From the NCBI RefSeq assembly GCF_000424385.1, contig NZ_KE384180.1, positions 33,088 through 97,087 of the forward strand: DNA of 64,000 nt, read 5' to 3'. This DNA comes from Butyrivibrio sp. LC3010. Lineage in GTDB: Bacteria; Bacillota; Clostridia; Lachnospirales; Lachnospiraceae. A program made the position numbers and the translations under genes. Below are positions 1 to 8,226 of the stretch, one piece after another. Each line of letters begins with the position of its first letter. Within the stretch, counting starts at the first letter, position 1. The notes beneath the pieces were generated by a model. The model did not search any database. It worked only from the letters and a program-made list of their open reading frames with translations, and was not told the DNA's origin.

Positions 1-614
1 CCAACAACGTCTATATCTGTTGCCTGCTGATACCACTTATCTTCCGCATCCTGAAGCTGCTCTACGCCCCACCAGGTTCCGGTCTCTGTTAGGAATGATC
101 CAAATGCTCCCTGGATTCCCTGCTCTAAAGTATAGTATCTACACATTTCTTCATATACACTTCCCATGAATTCATGAAGTTTTGGCTTTACTGCCTTTTC
201 ATAGTAGAGATCTCCCTGCCCCATCTCTATTACGCTTATGGCCTTTGGAATAAACTCATACCAGAACTTAAACATATGATCCTTTAGTACATATTGGGTC
301 TTTTTCTTATTCTTTTCCTCTGTGATGCATTTTTTCTTCTCTACAAGACCTACATCAATAAGTTTTTCAAGGGAATAGAGAACTGTCGGGTCCTTTTCCT
401 TTACTTTGGATGCAATGATATTAAGGGCATTTTCTCCTGATGCTACCTGCTCTATTACGTTATTTACAAGTGTTACATCAGCAAATTCCTGGGTAAGAAG
501 GTTCTTTGTTTCTTCAAAAAGATATCCATCAGTATTAAAGAATAGACGCTTGATATTATCATCAAGGCTCTTTTTAGGATCAAAGAGTGACAGATACTTT
601 GCAAGGCTTGTCAT
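1..614 (-). pseudogene. 5'-truncated AAA ATPase, DUF234 C-terminal half
   Basis: An open frame on the minus strand runs from an ATG at 614 to the window edge. It reads like the C-terminal part of archaeal-type AAA ATPases with a DUF234 domain: a start resembling the YLSLFDPKKS segment, then a winged-helix-like stretch (SLEKLIDVGLVEKKK) and the aromatic KDHMFKFWYEFIPK motif that opens DUF234. The N-terminal P-loop domain is absent. A TAA lies in frame two codons upstream of the ATG, and only about 100 bp separate it from the next gene. I read this as a 5'-deleted remnant that would lack ATPase activity. The 3' end lies outside the window. Confidence 0.6.
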
Positions 615-714
615 CAACAGTTAGTGACATTGGTGTATAGGATAGTCTGTTTGTGCTTTGTATCAAAACCTTTCTCCTTAGAATATAACTTTATTTCTGT
701 ACATAATTACTCAA

Positions 715-1554
715 TTAGCCTTTAACACCACCTGCAACTAGCCCGTTTTGAATGAACTTCTGAAGTGCCATAAAGACAATCATAATTGGTAATGATGATA
801 TTACTGCAGCTGCTGAGAATAGTGTCCAGTGTGCTGCAAACTGGTTAGTGATAAATGACTGTAATCCAAGAGCAAGGGTCATCTTTCCAGGTGTCTGCAA
901 AAATACAGAAGTTATAACATATTCACTGTATGTTGCTATAAATGAGAACAGGAATATAACAACAAGCTGTGGCATTGCAAGCGGAAGAATAATGGCATAG
1001 AACACTTTAAACTGTCCTGCTCCGTCAACCATTGCCGCTTCATCAAGTTCAATCGGTATACCATCTATGTAGGATTTTAACAGCCATATGTTAAATGCGC
1101 TTCCCCCTGCCAGTACAAATATCAAGGCGAGGCTGCTGTCTACAAGTCCAAAGTTATAGATCAGTATGTAGTATCCAGAGACTGCCATGCTGTTTGGGAA
1201 TACCTGCAGGATTAGAAGTGACATCAGCCCGTATTTTCTTCCTGTAAATCTCATTCTGGCAAATGCATATGCAGAAAGGGATGTCAGGACAAGCTGTATC
1301 ACTGCAACTATCAAGCACAGCTTCAATGAATTCCACACCCACAGCACAAAATCAGTATTTGTAAATAATTCTCGGTAATGCTCTATACTGAATTTTTCAG
1401 GAAACAGTGATGATAGAAAGAAGCTGTCTCCTGCTGAGAATGAGGACATCACTATCCAAAGTGCAGGGAACAGCACCGCAACTATGGTAATCCATATGAC
1501 GATCCTGCTGATCCACAATGTTCGTTTTTCTGAGGCAGATAATACTTTATTCAT
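715..1554 (-). CDS. carbohydrate ABC transporter permease, MalG/GanQ type
   Basis: Inner-membrane subunit of a sugar importer, 279 aa, the usual MalG length. It has about six hydrophobic segments and the cytoplasmic EAA loop near residues 172-192 (EAAMVDGAG followed by ILP), which docks on the ATPase. The C-terminus GLVAGGVKG is typical of the family. The start codon shares one base with the stop of the upstream permease (TGATG), so the two are translationally coupled. It is the last intact gene of the galactan operon. No ATPase subunit is encoded here, so a shared MsmX-like ATPase elsewhere is likely (inference). Galactooligosaccharide is the probable substrate, from the GH53 neighbour. Confidence 0.88.
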   Translation of the reverse strand: MNKVLSASEKRTLWISRIVIWITIVAVLFPALWIVMSSFSAGDSFFLSSLFPEKFSIEHYRELFTNTDFVLWVWNSLKLCLIVAVIQLVLTSLSAYAFARMRFTGRKYGLMSLLILQVFPNSMAVSGYYILIYNFGLVDSSLALIFVLAGGSAFNIWLLKSYIDGIPIELDEAAMVDGAGQFKVFYAIILPLAMPQLVVIFLFSFIATYSEYVITSVFLQTPGKMTLALGLQSFITNQFAAHWTLFSAAAVISSLPIMIVFMALQKFIQNGLVAGGVKG

Positions 1555-2465
1555 CAGTCCACCTCCTTAAACTGTCCTGAAAAGTGCATATTTGCAAGTG
1601 TAAATGTTCCAACGATAAGGAATATAAGAACACTGAATGTAGCTGATAATTCATACCTGTTTGACCACGTTGTCATCTTATATGTTGTACTTGCAAGGAT
1701 ATCCGTATAACCCGCAAACTGGTTATCAACTCTGGCTGGACCACCTTGGGTTATCATGTAGATATTTCCAAAGTTATTGAAGTTTGCAGCAAATGAAGAT
1801 ATCACGAGTGGTACTGACAAATGGAATACCATTGGGAAAGTGATACTCTTAAAACACTGCCATTTTGATGCCCCGTCAATTCTGGCTGCTTCATAATAGT
1901 CATTTGATATCGACTGAAGCCCTCCAAGACAGACATTCATCATGTAAGGGAATCCGAGCCATACATTTACGATTATTATTGCAACCCTTGCCCAGAATGC
2001 GTCTGTCATCCATGGGATATTAAAGTTTATTCCCAGCATATGCAGAAGATTATTGATTCCACCATACTGCTCGTTTAAAAGTCCCTGCCAAGCAAGAATA
2101 GCTATTGTTGAGGGAAGTGCCCATGGAACGATGAGCACTGCCCTGTAAATTTTAGATTCCTTCATGTTTGGATTGTTCAAAAGTATTGCCAGTATCAGTC
2201 CGGCAAAATAAGAACCAAAGGTACTTATGACTGCAAAGCATACAGTCCAGGCAAGAACGGGAAAAAATACATTCCTTATACTGCCGGAAAGAACAGTAAC
2301 ATAGTTCTCAACCCCAATAAATGAAAAATCCGAAAGGTGATACATGTTGTAATTAGTAAATGAAAGAACAACCGTATATATTATAGGAATCAGTGTCACT
2401 ACAAATATCGAGATAAGTGCCGGTGCCAGATACGGATATGCCCTTGCATTATTCTTTTTTCTCAT
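1554..2465 (-). CDS. carbohydrate ABC transporter permease, MalF/GanP type
   Basis: Inner-membrane permease of 303 aa that pairs with the MalG-type protein downstream. Six hydrophobic segments are visible, and the EAA loop (EAARIDGAS, then a proline after about 10 residues) lies near residues 190-210. It lacks the long periplasmic loop of E. coli MalF, as expected in Firmicutes. The start follows the binding-protein stop by four bases, so the operon is tightly packed. It should import short galactans or related oligosaccharides captured by the lipoprotein encoded just upstream. Confidence 0.88.
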   Translation of the reverse strand: MRKKNNARAYPYLAPALISIFVVTLIPIIYTVVLSFTNYNMYHLSDFSFIGVENYVTVLSGSIRNVFFPVLAWTVCFAVISTFGSYFAGLILAILLNNPNMKESKIYRAVLIVPWALPSTIAILAWQGLLNEQYGGINNLLHMLGINFNIPWMTDAFWARVAIIIVNVWLGFPYMMNVCLGGLQSISNDYYEAARIDGASKWQCFKSITFPMVFHLSVPLVISSFAANFNNFGNIYMITQGGPARVDNQFAGYTDILASTTYKMTTWSNRYELSATFSVLIFLIVGTFTLANMHFSGQFKEVD

Positions 2466-2469
2466 TCTG

Positions 2470-3672
2470 TTACTTCCCTGAATTCATTAGTTCTACAGCT
2501 TCTTTAAGCTGGGTTACGATATTTGCTCCTGTTTCTTCAGAAGTAAGTTCACCTGACCACATGGATCTGATATTGTTCGTGTAAATTCCCCAGAGCTGTC
2601 CCATTTCAGATACGGTAGACATGGGTTCACCTACGTTTATCTGTTCAATAAATGCCTTGGTGAATTCATTATCCTTGATCTGGCTGATTTCCTGATCAGC
2701 AAGTCGTGCAGGAATTCTATCTCCGGATTCATAGAGTTCCAATGCTCCATTTCCCATGATATATGTGATAAGTTCCCACGCTTTGTCCTGCTTTGAACTC
2801 TGATTACTTACAAAACTCACCTGTGTTCCTACAGGTGTTACAAACTCCTGCCCGTTATAAGTAGGCATCTTTGCTATCGCAAAGTTTGTTCCCGCGGATT
2901 CAAAGCCATCTATATCCCAGGGGCCACCAATATAAAATGCAGTCTGTCCATTCTGGAAATTGCTTCTTGCAATATCAGCTGTAACATCAGCAGACACAAG
3001 GCCATAATCATTGCAAAGCTTATTTATAAAGCTGTATGCATCTATCGCTCCTTCATTTCCAAGACCGATATCGGAGACATCATAAGAACCATTTAAGTAA
3101 TTGAAGATATATCCTCCGCTTGCTCTTACAAATCCGAGGTCATAATAGATACTTGTCGCATCAAACTGTACACCACCATGACTTTTTGCATTGTCTATGA
3201 GTTCTTCCCATGTTGCGGGAACTTCACTTACCTTATCCTTGTTATAAAACAGGGATATTGTCTCAACAGACAGCGGGGCTGCATATCTTGCACCATCAAC
3301 ATAGCATGCCTGGATCGCAGCATCTGAATAATCACTATCCGTATAGAGATCATCAGGAACTTTTGCTGCAAGGTTTGCATTTACATAATCAGCCAGCTGG
3401 TCGTTAGGGATGCCGATAACTGCATCCGGTCCATCAACGCTCTTTACAGCCTGTGCAAACTGCTGTACTGAAGGGGACTGATGGATCACCTCAACTTCAT
3501 AGCCACTCTCTACTCCCCATGCATCTGCCAGTTTCTGAATAGTCGGCTGTTCCACTTCCATATTTGTCCATACAACAATCTTATTTGATTTTGCTTTAGC
3601 TCCACATCCAGCCAGACATGCTGCTGTTAACAATGCCATCGATAAAATTGTGGCAATAATCCTTTTTTTCAT
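2470..3672 (-). CDS. sugar ABC transporter substrate-binding lipoprotein
   Basis: Extracellular solute-binding protein of the MalE family (family 1), 400 aa. A basic start, a hydrophobic stretch and the lipobox LAGC with Cys23 mark it as a membrane-anchored lipoprotein. The body carries family landmarks such as VVWTNMEVEQP at the mature start, TAFYIGGPWDI in the middle and GAL...GDRIPAR toward the end. It lies 20 bp downstream of the GH53 gene and 4 bp upstream of the first permease. It probably captures galactooligosaccharides; the specificity is inferred from the neighbours. Confidence 0.9.
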   Translation of the reverse strand: MKKRIIATILSMALLTAACLAGCGAKAKSNKIVVWTNMEVEQPTIQKLADAWGVESGYEVEVIHQSPSVQQFAQAVKSVDGPDAVIGIPNDQLADYVNANLAAKVPDDLYTDSDYSDAAIQACYVDGARYAAPLSVETISLFYNKDKVSEVPATWEELIDNAKSHGGVQFDATSIYYDLGFVRASGGYIFNYLNGSYDVSDIGLGNEGAIDAYSFINKLCNDYGLVSADVTADIARSNFQNGQTAFYIGGPWDIDGFESAGTNFAIAKMPTYNGQEFVTPVGTQVSFVSNQSSKQDKAWELITYIMGNGALELYESGDRIPARLADQEISQIKDNEFTKAFIEQINVGEPMSTVSEMGQLWGIYTNNIRSMWSGELTSEETGANIVTQLKEAVELMNSGK

Positions 3673-3692
3673 TCTGTAACCCTCCGTTTATA

Positions 3693-4766
3693 TCACATAC
3701 CGGCAAGTGCCAGCAGTGCCTCATTAGCATTACCGTTTTTATCAAACAATGCCTGATTAGCCATTGCATTCCCTGCTTCCACGGGATCATGCATGTAATC
3801 ACAGCCTTTAGGACTTCCCCACGTACAATCAGGGATAGGAAGCCATTCCGGTTCCCAGTAAAAAACTCCTATTCCATGATTGTCACTAACTCCTCTTACT
3901 GCTTCATAGAGATCTTTGAGGAACTTTGCCTGCCCCTCTTGTGATGCGGGATATCCTGTAGCCTTCTCTTCGTTCTCTCCGTAAACAATACCTTTGCATC
4001 CAAGATCATCAAGAGTATAGCCTATTGATGTCTCTGCTACGATTACATCCTTATCATATCTTTTGCTTATGTCATTCATATTATCAACAAGTTCTTTGAT
4101 GCTTCCATTCCAGTGTGGATAATATGACATTCCTATAACATCATAGTCTATATTATAAGGTTCCAGTGCCTTAAACCAGTCCCTGTAGAGCTCATTATTT
4201 GTCCCAAAATCGAGGTGTAATACTATCTTGCTCTCAGGACAGACATGCCTTGCAGCTTTTATTCCTGCTTTAAGAAGTCTTGCCATATTGGAAACCCTGT
4301 CTATATGTCCATCCGGCCACAGAAGTCCTTTTGTTATCTCATTCCCAATCTGTATCATCTCCGGTATAAGATCGTTCTTCTTAAACTCCTTAAGAACCAG
4401 TGCCGTATAACCATACACTGTTCCTTCAAGCTCTGCTCCGCTTATCTTTGACCATGCCTTGGGTTTGACCTGCTTTGCAGGATCTGCCCAGAAATCACTG
4501 TAATGTATATCCAAAAGTACCTGCATACCATTTTCTTTAGCACGTCTGGCAAGTTCAAGTGTAGTTTCAAGATCATTGGTTCCTCCGCCATAGCTTTCGC
4601 CATCGCTGCTATATGGATCTCTCCAAAGCCTTAACCTTATCATATTTACAGAGCATTCATTCAATATACTGAATATATCTTCTTTGTGCCCTTTTAAGTA
4701 ATAACTTGCCCCATGATTTTCAAGCTCCTTTATCATGGAAACATCCATCCCCTTAATAAACTGCAT
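3693..4766 (-). CDS. ganB: GH53 endo-beta-1,4-galactanase, no signal peptide
   Basis: Cleaves beta-1,4-galactan, the side chain of type I arabinogalactan and pectin. The 357 aa form a single GH53 TIM barrel. The acid/base glutamate is E143 in QIGNEI and the nucleophile E245 in IVAETSIGY; the N-terminal FIKGMDVSMI strand and RLRLWRDP are also diagnostic. There is no signal peptide, whereas GanB-type enzymes are usually secreted. It probably acts in the cytoplasm on imported oligosaccharides, unless the upstream lipoprotein gene once supplied an export signal. Its ribosome binding site (GGAG) lies inside the last codons of that lipoprotein gene, two bases separate the stop from this start, and the frames differ. 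Confidence 0.9.
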   Translation of the reverse strand: MQFIKGMDVSMIKELENHGASYYLKGHKEDIFSILNECSVNMIRLRLWRDPYSSDGESYGGGTNDLETTLELARRAKENGMQVLLDIHYSDFWADPAKQVKPKAWSKISGAELEGTVYGYTALVLKEFKKNDLIPEMIQIGNEITKGLLWPDGHIDRVSNMARLLKAGIKAARHVCPESKIVLHLDFGTNNELYRDWFKALEPYNIDYDVIGMSYYPHWNGSIKELVDNMNDISKRYDKDVIVAETSIGYTLDDLGCKGIVYGENEEKATGYPASQEGQAKFLKDLYEAVRGVSDNHGIGVFYWEPEWLPIPDCTWGSPKGCDYMHDPVEAGNAMANQALFDKNGNANEALLALAGM

Positions 4767-4768
4767 CT

Positions 4769-5326
4769 TTACTCCTTCACAAGTGTCAGGTCATCGATGG
4801 TTCCCCATGCACCTGGTGCAAGAGAAATCTTCACGCCTACTTTTACATCCTGACCATCAACTTCTATTCCTGATAATTCCTGTGTATCCCATGCAACATA
4901 TCCATTAAGTGAAACTGGTATCTCTGTTCTCTCACCACCCACTTCTACGTAGAAGCAGGCTGTTCCATCTGTATCACCGGCATTATCACCCTGGATATGT
5001 CCTGTGAATTTGTACTTTCCACTTTCAAGACCTGTTATGGTCTGCTCTGCCGTAAAGTTAACATCAGAAGAACCAGAATAGAAATGAAGTGACTGAACAC
5101 CTTCAAAAGCATCCGTATCCCTATCATAGACATCAAGTTCTTCTGTCACGTTATCAACATTTGTAACTACCCAGGGATCAAATTCAGGATTTTCAAAACT
5201 TCCGTTTACAATAAAATTCCCTTTATCATCCGGCTTAGCTGCGCTTACTTTACTTGCGCTTCCGCAACCTGTCTGTAATGCAAAAACCATTGTTATGAGC
5301 ATTAAAGCGATCATCCTTCTTTTCAT
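4769..5326 (-). CDS. lipoprotein with a galactan-binding-like domain
   Basis: Secreted 185-aa lipoprotein with lipobox LQTGC and Cys21. The body (NGSFENPEFDPW at the front, LNGYVAWDTQE, and GAWGTIDDLTLVKE at the end) resembles the beta-sandwich module that precedes or follows the catalytic domain in secreted multidomain GH53 galactanases. Here it is a separate first cistron, and its stop is almost contiguous with the GH53 start. It could hold galactan at the cell surface for the importer. Function is inferred from similarity to that module and from the operon; no catalytic residues are recognised. Confidence 0.7.
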   Translation of the reverse strand: MKRRMIALMLITMVFALQTGCGSASKVSAAKPDDKGNFIVNGSFENPEFDPWVVTNVDNVTEELDVYDRDTDAFEGVQSLHFYSGSSDVNFTAEQTITGLESGKYKFTGHIQGDNAGDTDGTACFYVEVGGERTEIPVSLNGYVAWDTQELSGIEVDGQDVKVGVKISLAPGAWGTIDDLTLVKE

Positions 5327-5354
5327 ATGTCATCCTCCGATAAATAATTTATTT

Positions 5355-5368
5355 ATTTACTAGTAAAT
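5355..5368 (-). promoter_or_regulatory. putative LacI-family operator
   Basis: A perfect 14-bp palindrome, ATTTACTAGTAAAT, sits about 10-23 bp downstream of the expected transcription start of the galactan operon. A half-like copy (ATTTACTAC) lies at 6551-6559 before the lacI-type gene, suggesting autoregulation. Binding by the adjacent LacI protein is inferred from position. Confidence 0.55.
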
Positions 5369-5384
5369 GTTTTACTTGTTTTGC

Positions 5385-5413
5385 ATTATAATACTCCCCT
5401 TTTTAGAATTCAA
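5385..5413 (-). promoter_or_regulatory. sigma-A promoter of the galactan operon
   Basis: On the minus strand, TTGAAT (5413-5408), a 17-bp spacer and a perfect TATAAT (5390-5385) form a good vegetative promoter, about 60 bp before the lipoprotein start. The palindromic operator lies just downstream. Confidence 0.6.
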
Positions 5414-5476
5414 TCCAGGTAAATAAGTTTTGTAGGAATGCTAAAACGCTCAAGTATATTTTTGTTTATTAATCAC

Positions 5477-5503
5477 AAAAAGCTGCCCCCATAGGACAGC
5501 TTT
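5477..5503 (-). terminator. intrinsic terminator after the LacI gene
   Basis: An AAAGCTG/CAGCTTT hairpin is followed by a T-run on the minus strand, starting about 25 bp after the regulator stop. Confidence 0.7.
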
Positions 5504-5526
5504 AAGCAATTATGTATTCTATATTT

Positions 5527-6510
5527 TCAGGTACTTTTTCTCATTACCGGAAGCCCGTTAACAAACACGGTTTTAGTAATTTTACTTCCTCCAAGCACTT
5601 TACTACGGAGCAGATCCAATGCTGCTTCACAGATTGCTTCATGATCAACATGGAATGTCGTAAGCGGCGGAGAAACGTATCTTGCCACATTTATATCATT
5701 TATGCTAAATACTTTCACGTTTTCAGGCACACTTACACCTTTTTCATTAAATGCCTGCAATAATCCGACAGACAATGTATCGCACGCTACACAGATTGCC
5801 TTAGGCAGGTCGCCTTTTTTAACCATCTCAAGGCCTGTCTTATAGCCTGCATCTACAGTAAATGAATCCGTGATATGTATATGCTTTTCATTAAGATGCC
5901 CATAGTAAAGCATACTCTGTCTAAACGACCACTCTCGTACATCCATTGAGGGTTCCCCGGTATCGATATTTCTGTCTGTCCCTCCAACGAATCCAACATC
6001 CGTAATGCCATTGTCCATAAAGTAATCGACCATCTGAGTAACAAATGAATCAAGGTTTGGTCTTACTGCATCAAAGAGTTTTTCATCTGGCGAGGTTCCG
6101 ATAAATACACCCTTTTTGCATTTTTTATAGAGTGCATTTATTTCCTTACGGTTCATCCATCCGATAGCAATAAAAGCAATTGTTCCTTTCGGAATAGCCG
6201 ACATTCCATCTTCCCTTGTTACTATCGTCATGTCTATATTGACCCTGGCCGCCTGCTTTATCAATTCCTTTTTGAAATTCTGATAGTAGATATCCTCAAG
6301 TTCATCTATTTTTTCACACCAGTAGAGAAGAACCACGTTTTCTATCTTTGGATAAATAACCTTTTTCTTATAGCCTACCTTCTCTGCTGCGGCAAATATC
6401 GCTTCTTTAGTTTCAGGGCTTACAGAAATACCTTCGTCATAATTAAGGACCCTGGATACTGCTGCGCTGGATACGCCGACCATTTCGGCAATCTCCTTAA
6501 TTGTAGCCAT
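5527..6510 (-). CDS. LacI-family transcriptional regulator
   Basis: Sugar-responsive repressor. The N-terminal helix-turn-helix and hinge are clear (ATIKEIAEMVGVSSAAVSRV, then LNYDEGISVS), followed by a periplasmic-binding-protein-like effector domain with FVGGTDRNID and the C-terminal TTFHVDHEAICEAA segment. I start at the second methionine, giving 327 aa, because an excellent GGAGG lies seven bases before it and the helix-turn-helix begins there; an upstream ATG would add seven residues. It sits directly upstream of the galactan operon on the same strand, with its own terminator, and is the likely regulator of that operon and of itself. Confidence 0.88.
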   Translation of the reverse strand: MATIKEIAEMVGVSSAAVSRVLNYDEGISVSPETKEAIFAAAEKVGYKKKVIYPKIENVVLLYWCEKIDELEDIYYQNFKKELIKQAARVNIDMTIVTREDGMSAIPKGTIAFIAIGWMNRKEINALYKKCKKGVFIGTSPDEKLFDAVRPNLDSFVTQMVDYFMDNGITDVGFVGGTDRNIDTGEPSMDVREWSFRQSMLYYGHLNEKHIHITDSFTVDAGYKTGLEMVKKGDLPKAICVACDTLSVGLLQAFNEKGVSVPENVKVFSINDINVARYVSPPLTTFHVDHEAICEAALDLLRSKVLGGSKITKTVFVNGLPVMRKST

Positions 6511-6574
6511 GAAGACTCCTCCGTAAAACATTTATCTAATCTAATAAATAATTTACTACATTTTGGTAATTATA

Positions 6575-7351
6575 TCAACATCTTTCATTTGAAAACAGCC
6601 ACTCTTTCACCTGGTCATCTCGTCCTGCAAGAACCCAGCTGCAGTGAGGATTTATACCGTACTTTTCCTTAAGATCACCAGCTTCATATTCTGTATAATG
6701 GAGATCCGGATGTTTGTCTTTTAGCTCTGCGTAAATATCCCGTGAACCCAGATGAGTACTTACTACGCTATTTTCTCTGTATGATGCTTTTACAATATTG
6801 TCGTCAGCTGCATGGATAAGCCATATGGGTGTTTTCAGAAGATTGCTTAAGTCTCTAAATCCCGTAGCCCCACATATGGAAACAGCACCGGCAAACATTT
6901 CAGAATGGTACTTTAATATCTCAAGACATCCAACGCCTCCCGCGCTGTAGCCATAAATTTAGATCCTTTCAGGGGCTATGTTGGCATACTGTTCCATGAA
7001 TCTTTTCACCAGGACGCATATACGATTTCCTTCAAGAAGTCCCGACCAGTGCCTTCCCTTTCTGCACTGTGGAGCCAGCACATAACAGGGATGTTTCTTC
7101 TGCCAGGAATCCGCGGCAAATACCGTCCCTATATCATGCATGGAAAGCTGAAGCTCGTTGTCATCACCATAGGCATCAGCCCCATGAAGAAATACTACAA
7201 GAGGCACCTTTTCCAAGGTTTCGGGCACAAAGAATCGGTATGGCAATGTGCCAGAATAATCAAATACACCATACTGGAACCTTTCGCATAATATGCTGTT
7301 TTCAGGAGATGGTTTATCCCAATCTGCCGGTAAACTCATGGTCTCACTCAC
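6575..7351 (-). pseudogene. alpha/beta hydrolase (esterase) interrupted by in-frame TAA
   Basis: Two pieces in the same frame, 7351-6959 and the continuation down to 6575, form one COG4099-like esterase or peptidase. The first part has the oxyanion-hole motif VVFLHGAD and LAPQCRKG; the second begins IYGYSAGGVG with the nucleophilic Ser, and has IHAADDNIVK (Asp region) and a His near NPHCSWV. The break is one TAA at 6961-6959, exactly where a Tyr is expected in the family (ERI-stop-IYGYSAGG). A single TAT/TAC-to-TAA change explains it. As read, the product ends just before the nucleophile and should be inactive. It lies upstream of the LacI gene, so a role with plant esters is possible. Confidence 0.75.
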
Positions 7352-7412
7352 CTTTCTTGATCACTTTATTTGATATTATAAACCCTGAAGAGCTAAGAAA
7401 ACCCGTGAAAAC

Positions 7413-7448
7413 CATAAAAAAATAGGAGAAAGCCTTAAGCCTTCCCCT
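7413..7448 (-). terminator. intrinsic terminator downstream of a decayed gene
   Basis: A minus-strand hairpin (GGGGAAGGC with GGCTTTCTCC, two wobbles) is followed by a seven-T run. It follows the remnant at 7455-7695 and precedes the esterase gene. Confidence 0.5.
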
Positions 7449-7454
7449 ATAATC

Positions 7455-7695
7455 CTATTTCTTCCGCCTCATACCGTTAACCATTGAAAGGCTGAAGTGC
7501 TTGTTGAAGACACCTGTAATAACATCTTCAATATCGTCCTCGTTCTGTGCAACCTTTTCGAGAACTGTTTCAAGGGCTGCAGCTATTACTGCTTTTTCAG
7601 ATATCTTATCTTCGCCCCTGTCTTCTGATTCCAGGATAGCATCCTGCGCCTAGTCGATGAGTTCTCTCGGACCACATACAGCGGCGCCGTGATAA
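7455..7695 (-). pseudogene. decayed gene of unknown function
   Basis: A protein-like minus-strand frame ends with NGMRRKK and a TAG at 7457-7455. It reads through an acidic helical stretch (KVAQNEDDIEDVITGVFNKH) and is interrupted by an in-frame TAG at 7652-7650. Upstream of that stop the same frame continues as CGPRELID. No start codon fits. The orderly codon pattern plus a terminator immediately downstream suggest the 3' end of a lost gene. I do not recognise the family. Confidence 0.4.
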
Positions 7696-7871
7696 TCCCC
7701 TCATCGTTAACTCCAATGTTTCCATCTACTTAGTTTCATCCAGCTCAATGGGGGATAATCCTGCATGATGAAAAGCCATTTTCCCTGCAAAAGTCTCACT
7801 TACAAGGTAATAGATGCAATTAAGACTGATTATCCAGAATGTAGTAATATTCTGCAATATTAGAAGTTTTA

Positions 7872-7900
7872 TTGACTTTGAACTTGAAAAATGCTTTAAT
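7872..7900 (+). promoter_or_regulatory. sigma-A promoter of the T-box leader
   Basis: TTGACT at 7872-7877, a 17-bp spacer and TTTAAT at 7895-7900 place the transcription start near 7907, upstream of the T-box leader. Confidence 0.55.
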
Positions 7901-7906
7901 AGTTTA

Positions 7907-8180
7907 AACCGTTGAAGAAGAAAGAGTAACATTTGGATTTCTATTACAGAGAGTCGTCGGTTGGTGCGAGACGATATAGAGACATTTGTGAATGGGCTTC
8001 TGAGGGCGAGCTGAAGGTTATTTTTTAACTAGTATGTTAGCCGGAGATAATCCTCCGTTAACAAAGATTTGCGTATGATAGTACGTATGAGTGGGTGATT
8101 TATTTCACCAAGCCGGGTGGCACCGCAGGTTAGATTTTTACCTGTCCCAGCAAGTAACTGTTGGGACAGGTTTTTTATTT
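7907..8180 (+). promoter_or_regulatory. tryptophan T-box riboswitch with terminator
   Basis: The leader has stem I landmarks (AGAGAGTCG near 7949 and GGTTGGTGCGAG at 7959-7970), a specifier TGG at 7993-7995 followed by GCTTCTGAGG, the conserved T-box GGGTGGCACCGCAGG at 8115-8129, and a terminator hairpin CCTGTCCCA/TGGGACAGG (8141-8170) with a T-run. T-box leaders sense uncharged tRNA; TGG specifies Trp, matching the TrpB-like gene that starts 47 bp downstream. When tRNA-Trp is uncharged the antiterminator should form and expression should rise. Confidence 0.88.
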
Positions 8181-8226
8181 TATTCCTTTCCCAAACACTT
8201 GATTTAATGCAGAAAGGACAAAAACA

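Noticed and set aside
7726..7932. 68-codon minus-strand frame
   Set aside because: It overlaps the T-box promoter region, has no ribosome binding site and no recognisable family.
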